NCBI GenBank assembly: GCA_916613615.1
Contig: OU744736.1
Span: forward strand, 56,099,205-56,163,204
Reading direction: 5' to 3'
DNA length: 64,000 nucleotides
Source: Steromphala cineraria
Taxonomy: Eukaryota > Mollusca > Gastropoda > Trochida > Trochidae
The translations under genes were made by a program, and so were the position numbers. Below the pieces are notes generated by a model that had not been told where the DNA came from, did not search any database, and was given only the letters and a program-made list of their open reading frames with translations. Positions 1 through 13,084 of this stretch are shown in pieces; position 1 is the stretch's first letter; each line of letters starts with the position of its first letter.

Positions 1-3000
1 CTTGTATGATTATATATATGTCATATACTTCGATAGATATGACCCCTACAGGTAGGATGGTTACCCCCCTTGATCTTGTATGATTATATTAATGTCATAT
101 ACTTCGATAGATTTGACCCCTACAGTAGGCTGGTTACCTCCCTTGATCTTGTATGATTATATATATGTCATATACTTCGATAGATTTGACCCCTACAGTA
201 GGCTGGTTACCTCCCTTGATCTTGTATGATTATATATATGTCATATACTTCGATAGATTTGACCCCTACAGTAGGCTGGTTACCTCCCTTGATCTTGTAT
301 GATTATATTTATGTCATATACTTCGATAGATTTGACCCCTACAGGTAGGCTGGTTACCTCCCTTGATCTTGTATGATTATATATATGTCATATACTTCGA
401 TAGATTTGACCCCTACAGGTAGGATGGTTACCTCCCTTGATCTTGTATGATTATATATATGTCATATACTTCGATAGATATGACCCCTACAGGTAGGATG
501 GTTACCTCCCTTGATCTTGTATGATTATATTTATGTCATATACTTCGATAGATTTGACCCCTACAGGTAGGCTGGTTACCTCCCTTGATCTTGTATGATT
601 ATATATATGTCATATACTTCGATAGATTTGACCCCTACAGGTAGGCTGGTTACCTCCCTTGATCTTGTATGATTATATTTATGTCATATACTTCGATAGA
701 TTTGACCCCTACAGGTAGGATGGTTACCTCCCTTGATCTTGTATGATTATATATATGTCATATACTTCGATAGATATGACCCCTACAGGTAGGATGGTTA
801 CCTCCCTTGATCTTGTATGATTATATATATGTCATATACTTCGATAGATATGACCCCTACAGGTAGGCTGGTTACCTCCCTTGATCTTGTATGATTATAT
901 ATATGTCATATACTTCGATAGATATGACCCCTACAGGTAGGATGGTTACCTCCCTTGATCTTGTATGATTATATATATGTCATATACTTCGATAGATATG
1001 ACCCCTACAGGTAGGATGGTTACCCCCCTTGATATTGTATGATTATATTAATGTCATATACTTCGATAGATTTGACCCCTACAGGTAGGATGGTTACCTC
1101 CCTTGATCTTGTATGATTATATATATGTCATATACTTCGATAGATATGACCCCTACAGGTAGGATGGTTACCCCCCTTGATATTGTATGATTATATTAAT
1201 GTCATATACTTCGATAGATTTGACCCCTACAGGTAGGATGGTTACCTCCCTTGATCTTGTATGATTATATATATGTCATATACTTCGATAGATTTGACCC
1301 CTACAGGTAGGATGGTTACCTCCCTTGATCTTGTATGATTATATATATGTCATATACTTCGATAGATATGACCCCTACAGGTAGGCTGGTTACCTCCCTT
1401 GATCTTGTATGATTATATATATGTCATATACTTCGATAGATTTGACCCCTACAGGTAGGCTGGTTACCTCCCTTGATCTTGTATGATTATATATATGTCA
1501 TATACTTCGATAGATTTGACCCCTACAGGTAGGCTGGTTACCTCCCTTGATCTTGTATGATTATATATATGTCATATACTTCGATAGATTTGACCCCTAC
1601 AGGTAGGCTGGTTACCTCCCTTGATCTTGTATGATTATATATATGTCATATACTTCGATAGATATGACCCCTACAGGTAGGATGGTTACCTCCCTTGATC
1701 TTGTATGATTATATATATGTCATATACTTCGATAGATTTGACCCCTACAGGTAGGCTGGTTACCTCCCTTGATTTTGTATGATTATATATATGTCATATA
1801 CTTCGATAGATATGACCCCTACAGGTAGGATGGTTACCCCCCTTGATCTTGTATGATTATATTAATGTCATATACTTCGATAGATTTGACCCCTACAGTA
1901 GGCTGGTTACCTCCCTTGATCTTGTATGATTATATTTATGTCATATACTTCGATAGATATGACCCCTACAGGTAGGATGGTTACCCCCCTTGATCTTGTA
2001 TGATTATATTAATGTCATATACTTCGATAGATATGACCCCTACAGGTAGGCTGGTTACCTCCCTTGATCTTGTATGATTATATATATGTCATATACTTCG
2101 ATAGATTTGACCCCTACAGGTAGGCTGGTTACCTCCCTTGATCTTGTATGATTATATATATGTCATATACTTCGATAGATATGACCCCTACAGGTAGGAT
2201 GGTTACCTCCCTTGATCTTGTATGATTATATATATGTCATATACTTCGATAGATATGACCCCTACAGGTAGGATGGTTACCCCCCTTGATATTGTATGAT
2301 TATATTAATGTCATATACTTCGATAGATTTGACCCCTACAGGTAGGATGGTTACCTCCCTTGATCTTGTATGATTATATATATGTCATATACTTCGATAG
2401 ATATGACCCCTACAGGTAGGCTGGTTACCTCCCTTGATCTTGTATGATTATATTTATGTCATATACTTCGATAGATATGACCCCTACAGGTAGGATGGTT
2501 ACCTCCCTTGATCTTGTATGATTATATATATGTCATATACTTCGATAGATTTGACCCCTACAGGTAGGCTGGTTACCTCCCTTGATCTTGTATGATTATA
2601 TATATGTCATATACTTCGATAGATTTGACCCCTACAGGTAGGCTGGTTACCTCCCTTGATCTTGTATGATTATATATATGTCATATACTTCGATAGATTT
2701 GACCCCTACAGGTAGGCTGGTTACCTCCCTTGATCTTGTATGATTATATATATGTCATATACTTCGATAGATATGACCCCTACAGGTAGGATGGTTACCT
2801 CCCTTGATCTTGTATGATTATATATATGTCATATACTTCGATAGATTTGACCCCTACAGGTAGGCTGGTTACCTCCCTTGATTTTGTATGATTATATATA
2901 TGTCATATACTTCGATAGATTTGACCCCTACAGGTAGGCTGGTTACCTCCCTTGATCTTGTATGATTATATATATGTCATATACTTCGATAGATATGACC

Positions 3001-6000
3001 CCTACAGGTAGGATGGTTACCCCCCTTGATCTTGTATGATTATATTAATGTCATATACTTCGATAGATTTGACCCCTACAGTAGGCTGGTTACCTCCCTT
3101 GATCTTGTATGATTATATTTATGTCATATACTTCGATAGATATGACCCCTACAGGTAGGATGGTTACCCCCCTTGATCTTGTATGATTATATTAATGTCA
3201 TATACTTCGATAGATTTGACCCCTACAGGTAGGCTGGTTACCTCCCTTGATTTTGTATGATTATATTTATGTCATATACTTCGATAGATTTGACCCCTAC
3301 AGGTAGGCTGGTTACCTCCCTTGATCTTGTATGATTATATATATGTCATATACTTCGATAGATTTGACCCCTACAGGTAGGATGGTTACCTCCCTTGATC
3401 TTGTATGATTATATATATGTCATATACTTCGATAGATTTGACCCCTACAGGTAGGCTGGTTACCTCCCTTGATCTTGTATGATTATATATATGTCATATA
3501 CTTCGATAGATTTGACCCCTACAGTAGGCTGGTTACCTCCCTTGATCTTGTATGATTATATATATGTCATATACTTCGATAGATTTGACCCCTACAGTAG
3601 GCTGGTTACCTCCCTTGATCTTGTATGATTATATTTATGTCATATACTTCGATAGATTTGACCCCTACAGGTAGGCTGGTTACCTCCCTTGATCTTGTAT
3701 GATTATATATATGTCATATACTTCGATAGATTTGACCCCTACAGGTAGGATGGTTACCTCCCTTGATCTTGTATGATTATATATATGTCATATACTTCGA
3801 TAGATATGACCCCTACAGGTAGGATGGTTACCTCCCTTGATCTTGTATGATTATATTTATGTCATATACTTCGATAGATTTGACCCCTACAGGTAGGCTG
3901 GTTACCTCCCTTGATCTTGTATGATTATATATATGTCATATACTTCGATAGATTTGACCCCTACAGGTAGGCTGGTTACCTCCCTTGATCTTGTATGATT
4001 ATATTTATGTCATATACTTCGATAGATTTGACCCCTACAGGTAGGATGGTTACCTCCCTTGATCTTGTATGATTATATATATGTCATATATTTCGATAGA
4101 TTTGACCCCTACAGTAGGCTGGTTACCTCCCTTGATCTTGTATGATTATATATATGTCATATACTTCGATAGATTTGACCCCTACAGGTAGGCTGGTTAC
4201 CTCCCTTGATCTTGTATGATTATATATATGTCATATACTTCGATAGATATGACCCCTACAGGTAGGATGGTTACCTCCCTTGATCTTGTATGATTATATA
4301 TATGTCATATACTTCGATAGATATGACCCCTACAGGTAGGATGGTTACCCCCCTTGATATTGTATGATTATATTAATGTCATATACTTCGATAGATTTGA
4401 CCCCTACAGGTAGGATGGTTACCTCCCTTGATCTTGTATGATTATATATATGTCATATACTTCGATAGATATGACCCCTACAGGTAGGCTGGTTACCTCC
4501 CTTGATCTTGTATGATTATATTTATGTCATATACTTCGATAGATATGACCCCTACAGGTAGGATGGTTACCTCCCTTGATCTTGTATGATTATATATATG
4601 TCATATACTTCGATAGATTTGACCCCTACAGGTAGGCTGGTTACCTCCCTTGATCTTGTATGATTATATATATGTCATATACTTCGATAGATTTGACCCC
4701 TACAGGTAGGCTGGTTACCTCCCTTGATCTTGTATGATTATATATATGTCATATACTTCGATAGATTTGACCCCTACAGGTAGGCTGGTTACCTCCCTTG
4801 ATCTTGTATGATTATATATATGTCATATACTTCGATAGATATGACCCCTACAGGTAGGATGGTTACCTCCCTTGATCTTGTATGATTATATATATGTCAT
4901 ATACTTCGATAGATTTGACCCCTACAGGTAGGCTGGTTACCTCCCTTGATTTTGTATGATTATATATATGTCATATACTTCGATAGATTTGACCCCTACA
5001 GGTAGGCTGGTTACCTCCCTTGATCTTGTATGATTATATATATGTCATATACTTCGATAGATATGACCCCTACAGGTAGGATGGTTACCCCCCTTGATCT
5101 TGTATGATTATATTAATGTCATATACTTCGATAGATTTGACCCCTACAGTAGGCTGGTTATCTCCCTTGATCTTGTATGATTATATTTATGTCATATACT
5201 TCGATAGATATGACCCCTACAGGTAGGATGGTTACCCCCCTTGATCTTGTATGATTATATTAATGTCATATACTTCGATAGATTTGACCCCTACAGGTAG
5301 GCTGGTTACCTCCCTTGATTTTGTATGATTATATTTATGTCATATACTTCGATAGATTTGACCCCTACAGGTAGGCTGGTTACCTCCCTTGATCTTGTAT
5401 GATTATATATATGTCATATACTTCGATAGATTTGACCCCTACAGGTAGGATGGTTACCTCCCTTGATCTTGTATGATTATATATATGTCATATACTTCGA
5501 TAGATTTGACCCCTACAGGTAGGCTGGTTACCTCCCTTGATCTTGTATGATTATATATATGTCATATACTTCGATAGATATGACCCCTACAGGTAGGATG
5601 GTTACCTCCCTTGATCTTGTATGATTATATATATGTCATATACTTCGATAGATTTGACCCCTTCAGGTAGGCTGGTTACCTCCCTTGATCTTGTATGATT
5701 ATATATATGTCATATACTTCGATAGATATGACCCCTACAGGTAGGCTGGTTACCTCCCTTGATCTTGTATGATTATATATATGTCATATACTTCGATAGA
5801 TTTGACCCCTACAGGTAGGATGGTTACCTCCCTTGATCTTGTATGATTATATATATGTCATATACTTCGATAGATATGACCCCTACAGGTAGGATGGTTA
5901 CCTCCCTTGATCTTGTATGATTATATATATGTCATATACTTCGATAGATATGACCCCTACAGGTAGGCTGGTTACCTCCCTTGATCTTGTATGATTATAT

Positions 6001-6025
6001 ATATATATATATATGTCATATATAC
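1..6025. repeat. 74-bp AT-rich satellite array, about 81 copies
   Basis: A head-to-tail array of a 74-bp unit (73 bp where one G of CAGGTAGG is missing) fills the first 6 kb and runs off the left edge. Units share CTTGTATGATTATAT and CATATACTTCGATAGAT and vary at a few fixed places: TATATATATG, TATATTAATG or TATATTTATG; GATATGAC or GATTTGAC; GGATGG or GGCTGG; CCTCCC or CCCCCC. The variants recur in order, giving a higher-order structure: about 2060-3505 matches about 4128-5573 at a constant offset of 2068 bp, and a shorter third copy lies 1109 bp upstream. It ends in a short (AT)n tract near 6000-6015. It encodes nothing and lies just upstream of, probably within an intron of, the NCOA5 gene. 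Confidence 0.97.
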
Positions 6026-6242
6026 TTTATGTGCTTATCATGGGTTAAACAATATTAAAGTGACAGAGACTTCAATCAGCTTTTTGTATTAAGTCAGTAA
6101 ATTTTGAAAGTCAAACAAATGTTGATAGTACATTAAAGCAAAAAGATAGCAAATCATTGATCAGGGAGAAGAAACAATGACGTCAAGTTGAAACCTGCCA
6201 TATTCAAATTGTTCAAAGTAAATTTGTTGATGTGTTAAACAG
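6026..6242 (+). other. intron 3' end before first visible NCOA5 exon
   Basis: About 217 bp of unique AT-rich sequence between the satellite and the acceptor AG at 6241-6242. The polypyrimidine tract is weak, so this exon boundary is the least certain of the gene model. Confidence 0.5.
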
Positions 6243-8244
6243 ACGAGAGCCGTTCATGGACCCGTACCGAGATCCGTACTTCGCCCAACCGAAGCTGCCG
6301 CCTCCTCCTCCCCCGGAGTGTGTCATCGTTCTCATGAATAACCAGCTCAGGTAACGGTTACACAAGAGTTTAAAGCTGGGAGGATACAATACATATCACA
6401 ATGTATTCCCTCAAGTTGCTGAATAGTTCCAACGCCTAACTAAGCATAATGGCTGAGTTTTCTGTCTCTCTTGTTTGTTTTGACAAGGATTTTCGACCCT
6501 AAATAAATCGATTATGATTATTATTTCTCCCAGAGATTACGGTGAGCAGATCGAGAGACAGATTAAGGATTTGAAGGTTCTGACGGAAGTGATGGTGATC
6601 CCGGAAGGCAAGCCGCTCATCAAACAGATCGAGGAGATCTCCATACAGAAGGGGCTGTACGCCATCGTACTCAACAGTGAGAACCAGAAACATGACTCCC
6701 TCACCCTCAACATCCTGTTCGGCAAGGCCCAGGGTCAGTGTCTCATACGGTCTCTCAGAGTAGTCTCTTGAAGATCTGCTACTCCTACAAGCCAGATATC
6801 GAGCTCAATAACATAATTATCACTGGTTTCTAATGGTTGAAAGAGTTTCTGGCAGTGTTGAAATACTAGTCTGCCAGACAGTTCAATGTTGTAGTAGATG
6901 TTTCCTGTTGTCATTGCACATCTATTGGTTAAGTTTTCATATTTATTTTCAAATAAACAGTGTTCTAGTTCTATTTCTACTCTGTTTCTATCAATATCCT
7001 TCATTTTCATGTTAAATGCATATTTGTATTAATCTTGAATTTGTGAAGTTTTTATGAACAAATTCACATGAAGTGGTTATTTTCTGCAGAGCATCGCAAC
7101 ATGCCAACAGACTGTGGTATTGACATGATCAAGAAGACGTTTGAGACGTACCTAGGGTCCCTAAAGGAGAAGGCAGCTGCGCCCATCACACCAGGTGCCC
7201 CGCCCCCGAATCCTGGACCCCCTGGACCCCCCCCACCCCCCGGAAACTTCACGAAGCCGAGCAAGGAGTTATCGTACCTGTTGCACCTGCTTGCGGACTC
7301 CCACCACCTGACTCTCGGGGAGCTGGACCAGGTCATGCTCTACCTGCGCGACCGTCGCGACCAGGAGCTCTCGCCCGACTCGCGTGCACCAGGTGGCGCT
7401 CCCGGCCGTATAGGTGAGTATATGTCCTCTGTTTGTAGATTTCTTCTTATGGTTCTTATGGTTTCTTCTTTTAGGGTTATCTTACAGACTTCTGGAAATA
7501 GATGATAAGATGAGTTTTAAGTTGCTCTAAACTACCAGTCTGAGCTCCTGAGTGTATCTGTGAATAGATTTCTACAATATATTTAATGTTTAAGTGACAG
7601 TATTTCATTGTCAGGTTAAAAACACATGAAGTCTCATGTGGAAAGATCAAGACTAAACTAAATCTTATTTTTCTAACCCAGGACCCGGCCGAGAGAAGTC
7701 CCCAGGTCTGCAGCCCACCCAGTCCTCGCTGGACCCCCACCAGGTACCACTGAGGGACTCCCCCCACCATCTACAGACCATGCGGGAGTCGCCCCAGCCC
7801 CTGAGGGAGTCGCCACGGCAACAGCCACAGCTTCAAGAATCACCCAAACTTCAGACCCAGGAATTGCAGAACAACATTCTGGGCATGCTGAATGGGATGA
7901 ACAGTGGAGGAGCTCGGCCAGAGTCGGGGGGAGGGGGAGTTGGAGCAATGGGGGGTGTAGGAGTGATGGGGGGCCTGGGAGCAATGGGAGGAGGGATGCA
8001 TCCCTCAACTATCTCCCCCCAGACTGGCGCCGGGGTTTCCCCCCATGTCACCCCGACTAGTCAGACTGCCACCCCCACCCCTATCTCTGCTGCAGCCATC
8101 AACACAGCACTCCTCAACTTTGACAACCCCAACGTAATGATGGCGCTTGACAACCTCATCCAGAGTGGACCAAACCTCCTCCGCAACATCTCCGCTGCAA
8201 CTAGCTCAGCCCAGCAGGGACTCCCTGGGCAGACCAACCGATAG
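6243..8244 (+). CDS. NCOA5: Nuclear receptor coactivator 5 (NCOA5) orthologue, last four coding exons, 5'-partial
   Basis: Coding exons 6243-6350, 6534-6733, 7090-7413 and 7682-8244 join in phase through GT-AG introns and give about 397 residues plus a stop. The order of blocks matches vertebrate NCOA5: an RDPY-rich stretch (MDPYRDPYF) and prolines; an anticodon-binding-like domain starting ECVIVLMNN and continuing RDYGEQIER to LNILFGKAQ; EHRNMP; a Gly/Pro linker; the receptor box region ELSYLLHLLADS followed by YLRDRRDQEL; a low-complexity region of RESP repeats and Gly/Met/Thr; and the C-terminal NFDNPNVMMALDNLIQSGP. In vertebrates this nuclear protein modulates nuclear-receptor transcription through a single LxxLL box. 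Here the box region reads as two overlapping LxxLL motifs (LSYLL and LLHLL). N-terminal exons lie left of the window, beyond the satellite. The orthology call rests on remembered family features; the exon structure is read directly. Confidence 0.92.
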
Positions 8245-9797
8245 ACAGGAGTTGTGGTACGGCAATAGATGAGTGGATTCATTGATGGGTGAGGTGAACT
8301 GTCTTGGAGTTTACTGACTGTACCAGTGAATTGATTGATAGACATGTCTAGTATTACAGCGTATCCAATGTTTTCATTGGTTGGTGAAGGCAACCAATCA
8401 ACATGTCTAGAATTACAGAAATGATTGACAGACGTATTGAATTCATTGGATAACCGAACCAACCAATGAACATAAGATGTGAGAGTTGACTGAGGTTGCC
8501 ACAGGACTCATTGGTTGGAGAATGAAGCTTATTGTGTCATGGAATCCATCAAAATTAGAGTTGTTCCTCTCCGGGTTGCTGAAGATGACTCTCGAGAAAT
8601 TTATTGTTTCAGAGATTGGAAATTGCCAACAAACCTTATGAGCTGGTTGCTAAGGAGCATCACTGTAATATGCTCTTTTATGACTTACTCAGTAAATATG
8701 ACTTACTGATGTCAGAGTTGCCATTGGAGTTGTTGATAGTGATCTATGATCACTGGTGCGTAATCCGTCTGCGATCACTGATCAGATGGATGTCATCTTA
8801 GTGTGTTTTAACTTTTTAATGCTTGAATTTTGCTCTAAAGTATATATGAGAATGAACATTTTGAACTCTTTAAACAAGTCCAGCATGAACATTGTTTTTG
8901 CGTTTCTTATGTATATAATTAGGAACAATTTCTACTATCAAATCGATTCAAACATTGAAGGTTTTAAATAATTTCGTTTTTGCATTTATTTTATTTGTAT
9001 TCTATAAAGAGCTCCAAGCCTGTGAAAGTATTGTAATATTGTGATGATGTGGCTATCACGTATGCTGGAAGTACTAAAATAACAAATGGTTGTTGTAAAA
9101 TATCCTTTGTGAATCATTGTATTCAAATGTGGTCTCTTTCTAATGCTTCAAGGAATAAAATGATTCTAGCTTAGTAAATTAGATGAATAGGAAAAAGAAA
9201 ACTTGTTAATGAAAAAGACAAATCGAGGTAACGGTTTAAGAATGTTTTTTATTTGCTGATCTGACTTGAAGCTTCTAACTAGGCCCAAATATGTAAATGC
9301 TTCTCTTTGATTTTAGAGCTTTCTTGATTGACATAAGCTTTTAGCCTCAGCCTTATTAGACTACAAACGATATGAGATCACTGGCATGTAGACCATGTGA
9401 TTACATTTTGCTTCTCTGCTCTATTCATGATGGTTATGATAAGGTTTATTAACCTTGTCACCCCTACAAGCCAGTAAAGGCTCAAAATGTATTTGTAACT
9501 GTTTTCTTAAGGGTAAAAAAGTTTAATATTGAAGTGCATGATTGTTTCAGAGTGGAATCAAAACATGATAAATTATACAATCAATTGGTTGATAAAGAAA
9601 TCAAACTGACTTATCACTTGAATAATGCTTGCAGACTTGTTGTAGATCAGGTATTTTAATACTCTTGATTTGTAGTTCATGCTTTTATTCTGAAATAACA
9701 TTTGAATGTTGATATTTGTTAACTTCATTGAATGCAATATTAATTGAAAAGAATGACATTCAAAAGATGTTCATGAATGAATCTTGTGTAAAATAAA
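8245..9797 (+). terminator. NCOA5: NCOA5 3' UTR and candidate polyadenylation signals
   Basis: After the TAG at 8242-8244 there is no further coding sequence. AATAAA hexamers are at 9154-9159 and 9792-9797 and are the candidate 3'-end signals. Short open frames at 8515-8971 show no composition or family signal and are read as chance. The choice between the two sites cannot be made from sequence alone. Confidence 0.5.
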
Positions 9798-10032
9798 CAT
9801 GCAACATATCTTGATGTCCTCTGTACAGACTAGGCTTTACACGGGTTGGAAAAAATCGGACTTCGATTCTAGTCTGATTACTTGATTTTCTCAATATATT
9901 TGTACACAAGAGATCATGTCATTTTTGGTCAGCCTTAATGGCACTAAATTGACATCAATGTTTCAAAATGGTTGTGTTAATCATCTAACTTCACATACTA
10001 GTATCTCAAGACTGGAATGAGGGCACTTGGCC

Positions 10033-10526
10033 TTAAAGTGACACAGAGTATCTTTCCTAAAATTTTATTTGGTTTTGGTAAACTACAAAATATCTAATAT
10101 GCTGATTGAAGTTCATATCTCATCACTGGACTTGCAAATATATCCATTTATCCATATTATCTCTAAAATGCTTGATTTTATGGGAAAACCAAGAAAACAT
10201 CTCAAATACGGTTAATATTCGAAATTATACATCCAATTAATCTACCTATTAGTTACAATACCTAATAAACACTATCGAATCGAATATATCTTTCTGTCAG
10301 CTTATGACAAATTTTAAAAATTAAGTTTGGCGAATTTGCGCGCGCCACTCAAACCACATTGTCCGGTTTTCGATCAAAATCCCGACTTTGAATGGCCGTA
10401 TTTTCGCTCTAATGTACTGATTGACCTTTAACTTGTTATTTTCAGTAACAGTGGTTCTCGATGTAATAACATCGATATCAAAATTTGACATATGTGATCC
10501 TATCAACATACTCTGTGTCTCTTTAA
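10033..10526. mobile_element. TTAA-flanked MITE, copy 1 (494 bp)
   Basis: The element starts TTAAAGTGACACAGAGTATC and ends ATACTCTGTGTCTCTTTAA, so inverted termini of about 15 bp (AGTGACACAGAGTAT) are bounded by TTAA on both sides. The internal sequence has no transposase. The same element recurs at 28635-29138 (opposite orientation), 42629-43101 and 60482-61223. TTAA duplications are known for piggyBac and Kolobok; the termini do not begin CCY as in piggyBac, so Kolobok-like is more likely, by inference. Confidence 0.88.
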
Positions 10527-10887
10527 GGCTGGAAAACAAGGAAAAAGGCTAGAAAAGAACTCAATTTCAATTTTATCTGTATGCCTGATGAAACACAATT
10601 TAAGAGAAACATCCTAACATAGTGAAGCATTCTCGTAGTGTTTCCGCAAAAATGCAACAGAAATAAACAAAATTGTTTGTAAATTGGGAAGAAGGCATGT
10701 GCAAAATTTGAAATCAATTGAATTAGACTATTGAAAATGACTACGTACCAAAAAAAACAGAAATTGGTATAACATTTAAAACGAAAATTGCTTGTAAATT
10801 GGCACTGCACCCTTCCTAGTAGGGTAGAAGACGTGCAAAATTTGCAATGAATCGGCTGAATGTTTTTTCAGTAATAGGTCCAACAAA
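10527..10887. other. AT-rich non-coding stretch with a degenerate duplication
   Basis: About 360 bp without a gene. Two similar segments near 10667-10720 and 10783-10861 share TTGTAAATTGG and GTGCAAAATTTG and look like an old local duplication. Nothing else recognised. Confidence 0.35.
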
Positions 10888-11975
10888 ATATGTCCTTGGA
10901 CGGACAAACTTATGGCATAGTGTCTGCTGTCTGTCCTTAAACTTTTTGCTTCGGAAGAAAAGTCGAAAATGCACAAGGCCCATCCTGCTACATCAGCGTA
11001 TATGTCTCCGCTAATGCTACCACCTATCCCCCGATATCCTCCTATAGTCTTCTGTCGTATCGTCGACGGTTGGTTGCTCAGCGCTAAATATAGCCGGTTT
11101 GTTTTCAGTCAAACTATTTTGAACTCCATACACTGTTGTCTAGTGATGTTGCATGTGGAAATCTAAGAGCGCGTGATTTGGAGCTTAGCTGGAGACTGCA
11201 ATGAGAATCAGATTTATTATCTAAAAGCACTCCTATTGGTTTAATTTGAATCACAAGGTGAGCACGCGGAACGAACCAAGAAACTAGTTTGCCGCTATCG
11301 CTGAAAGGGCATCATTTGATTGGCTTACTATATATAGCAATACGACAAGACTATAGGAGGATATCAGAGGATAGGTTGTAGCATGAGCGGAGACATATAC
11401 GCTGATGTAGCAGGATGCACAAAGCCCAGAAAGCTGAAACTTCGCCTGGTGAGGATTAAAATTTTTAGCTATGGTGGTCTCTAATAAGGGCCATGCCCTA
11501 AAAACCTATTTTTATTTTTTCCAGAACCATAAAGCCTAAAAATCTGAAACTTCGTGTACAGACTCCTTGAATAGTGAGGATTAAAAATTTTAGCTTTGGT
11601 GGTCCTGTGACCCTTAATAGCGGCCACGGCCACGCCCATAATACCTTTTTTCATCTCTCCGAAAGCATATTAGGCCCAGAAAGCTGAAACTTGGTGTACC
11701 GACTCCTTGACTAGTGATGATTATTAATTGTAGCTGTGGTTGCCCTGTGATCCTTAATAAGGGCCACTCCCATAAAACCTATTTTCATCTTCTCCAGAAC
11801 CATAAGGCCTAGAAAGCTGAAACTTGATGTACAGACAACTTGACTAGTGAGGATTATAAATTGTAGCTTTGTTGAGCCTGTGGCCCCTACTATGGGGTGA
11901 ACGACATTGGCCACACCCTTAAGCAAAATCAAATGTAAAGCCTGATGAGCTACAGAGCAATTGGCTCCATTTTTG
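10888..11975 (+). mobile_element. Degenerate pearl/Helentron-like element (145-bp core family), interrupted
   Basis: Decayed copy of the element seen intact at 40029-41294. It has a GGACGGAC/CTTATGGCATAGTGTC leader, about four worn monomers (AGAAAGCTGAAACTT ... GACTCCTTGA ... GTGAGGATTA), and the 3' end CCTGATGAGCTACAGAGCAATTGGCTC followed by ATTTTT at about 11941-11975. A 435-bp inverted-repeat element is inserted at 10982-11416. Loss of regularity suggests an old insertion. Confidence 0.7.
10982..11416. mobile_element. 435-bp inverted-repeat DNA transposon with about 11-bp target duplication
   Basis: The ends are long imperfect inverted repeats of about 90-100 bp: the left begins ATCCTGCTACATCAGCGTAT and the right ends ATACGCTGATGTAGCAGGAT. 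Flanks are GCACAAGGCCC (10971-10981) and GCACAAAGCCC (11417-11427), an 11-bp direct repeat with one mismatch. No coding capacity. A 9-11 bp duplication with long inverted repeats fits a Mutator-like foldback element; that assignment is inference. Confidence 0.85.
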
Positions 11976-12902
11976 GATTCTGTTCGCTGGTGTCTTCAAA
12001 GGAAACTTTCCCAGAAACATTTTAAGATACGATAACCAAATTTGCTGCGTGTCAATACCTTGATGGCAATCGAAAATGAGACTTATGCATATATAAATTA
12101 TCGAGTTATGGCCCATGTAGAAAACATATGGGAGCTTTAATGAAAACTAATTTGACGGGGGATGATGACCATGTCTCGTTAGCTGCATGTCCTCGAGATT
12201 TCGATTATCAGAAAAAATAGATAGGTTATGAAATTTGAAATGTTTATTTGTGTATTGGTCAAGATTGTCCTCAATTCATTTCATGCCAAAATCCAAGAAA
12301 TAGAATATTTTGGAAGGATAGACGTTCAAAAACTATGTTGGGCAAACCAGAATAGTCGAGGGTGGACAATAAGATAAGACTGGCGTTTTTATCTTTGCGT
12401 AGGAAGATGTTTCAGAAAATGGTCAAAGTAAAATTCAACAGTAGTCACGGTACTGCAAAACAAGCTTAAAGGAAACACCATGGCCAATATTTGTCTCAAA
12501 ATGAGATCAAGCAGAACAAATTCTATCGTATCTCTACGTTCATATCGGATAACTTAAAACCCTTGTATCTGTTTACAAATATTTTGATAACTCTAATTAT
12601 GTATTGATTGATAATATACCCATATGAAAGAAAGAATCAGAACGATACATATCACGTAAGCCTGTACTTGTCCCAAAATGTTTGGTTGAATACTTAAGCC
12701 AGTCGATATAGAATTAACAAAGATGGTATTTTGGTTCGAATGGATCAAGTAAGTATGGTCACTCTGTTAAACAGGTTTCTAAATTCATTGAACTGGGAAT
12801 AATCAAAACTTCTTTTCAATGCTAACAGTCACTTCTGAACACGAATCTGCAAACAGTTTCGAAACAGGACAAATAACAAATCAAATCTAAGTTGACAACC
12901 AT
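11976..12902. other. Non-coding stretch, no gene seen
   Basis: AT-rich unique sequence. Around 12379-12412 there is TTTTTATCTTTGCGTAGGAAGATG, resembling half of the perfect hairpin element at 24673-24730 and probably a decayed relative. Nothing else supported. Confidence 0.3.
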
Positions 12903-13064
12903 TTATTGATTGTAGTACATGCAGCAGGTGCTTGTCTGTTGAGACTTGACTTGTCCCTGGCTGTGGAGTCGGGAGAGATGGTGGAGATGCAGGAGGTATT
13001 ACAGAACTTCTGCCAGATTCAGCACTATTTGGTGAAGGTCAAATCAATACCAGAACGAAAATAA
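12903..13064 (+). pseudogene. Isolated exon-like reading frame, unrecognised
   Basis: After a possible acceptor (ATTGATTGTAG) a frame encodes about 50 residues including LRLDLSLAVESGEM and VLQNFCQIQHYLV and then a stop. Codon composition is protein-like, and the possible helix VEMQEVLQNF is unlike the surrounding AT-rich DNA. No partner exon was found on this strand and the family was not recognised. It may be a terminal exon of an unseen gene, or a fossil. Confidence 0.2.
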
Positions 13065-13084
13065 TATCAGTTCTTAGGTGTTAT

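Noticed and set aside
1..6025. CRISPR-like regular array
   Set aside because: There are no unique spacers; the whole 74-bp unit repeats, so it is a satellite, and the genome is metazoan.
7064..8051. Minus-strand Gly/Pro-rich frames
   Set aside because: Antisense shadows of the NCOA5 Pro/Gly-rich exons.
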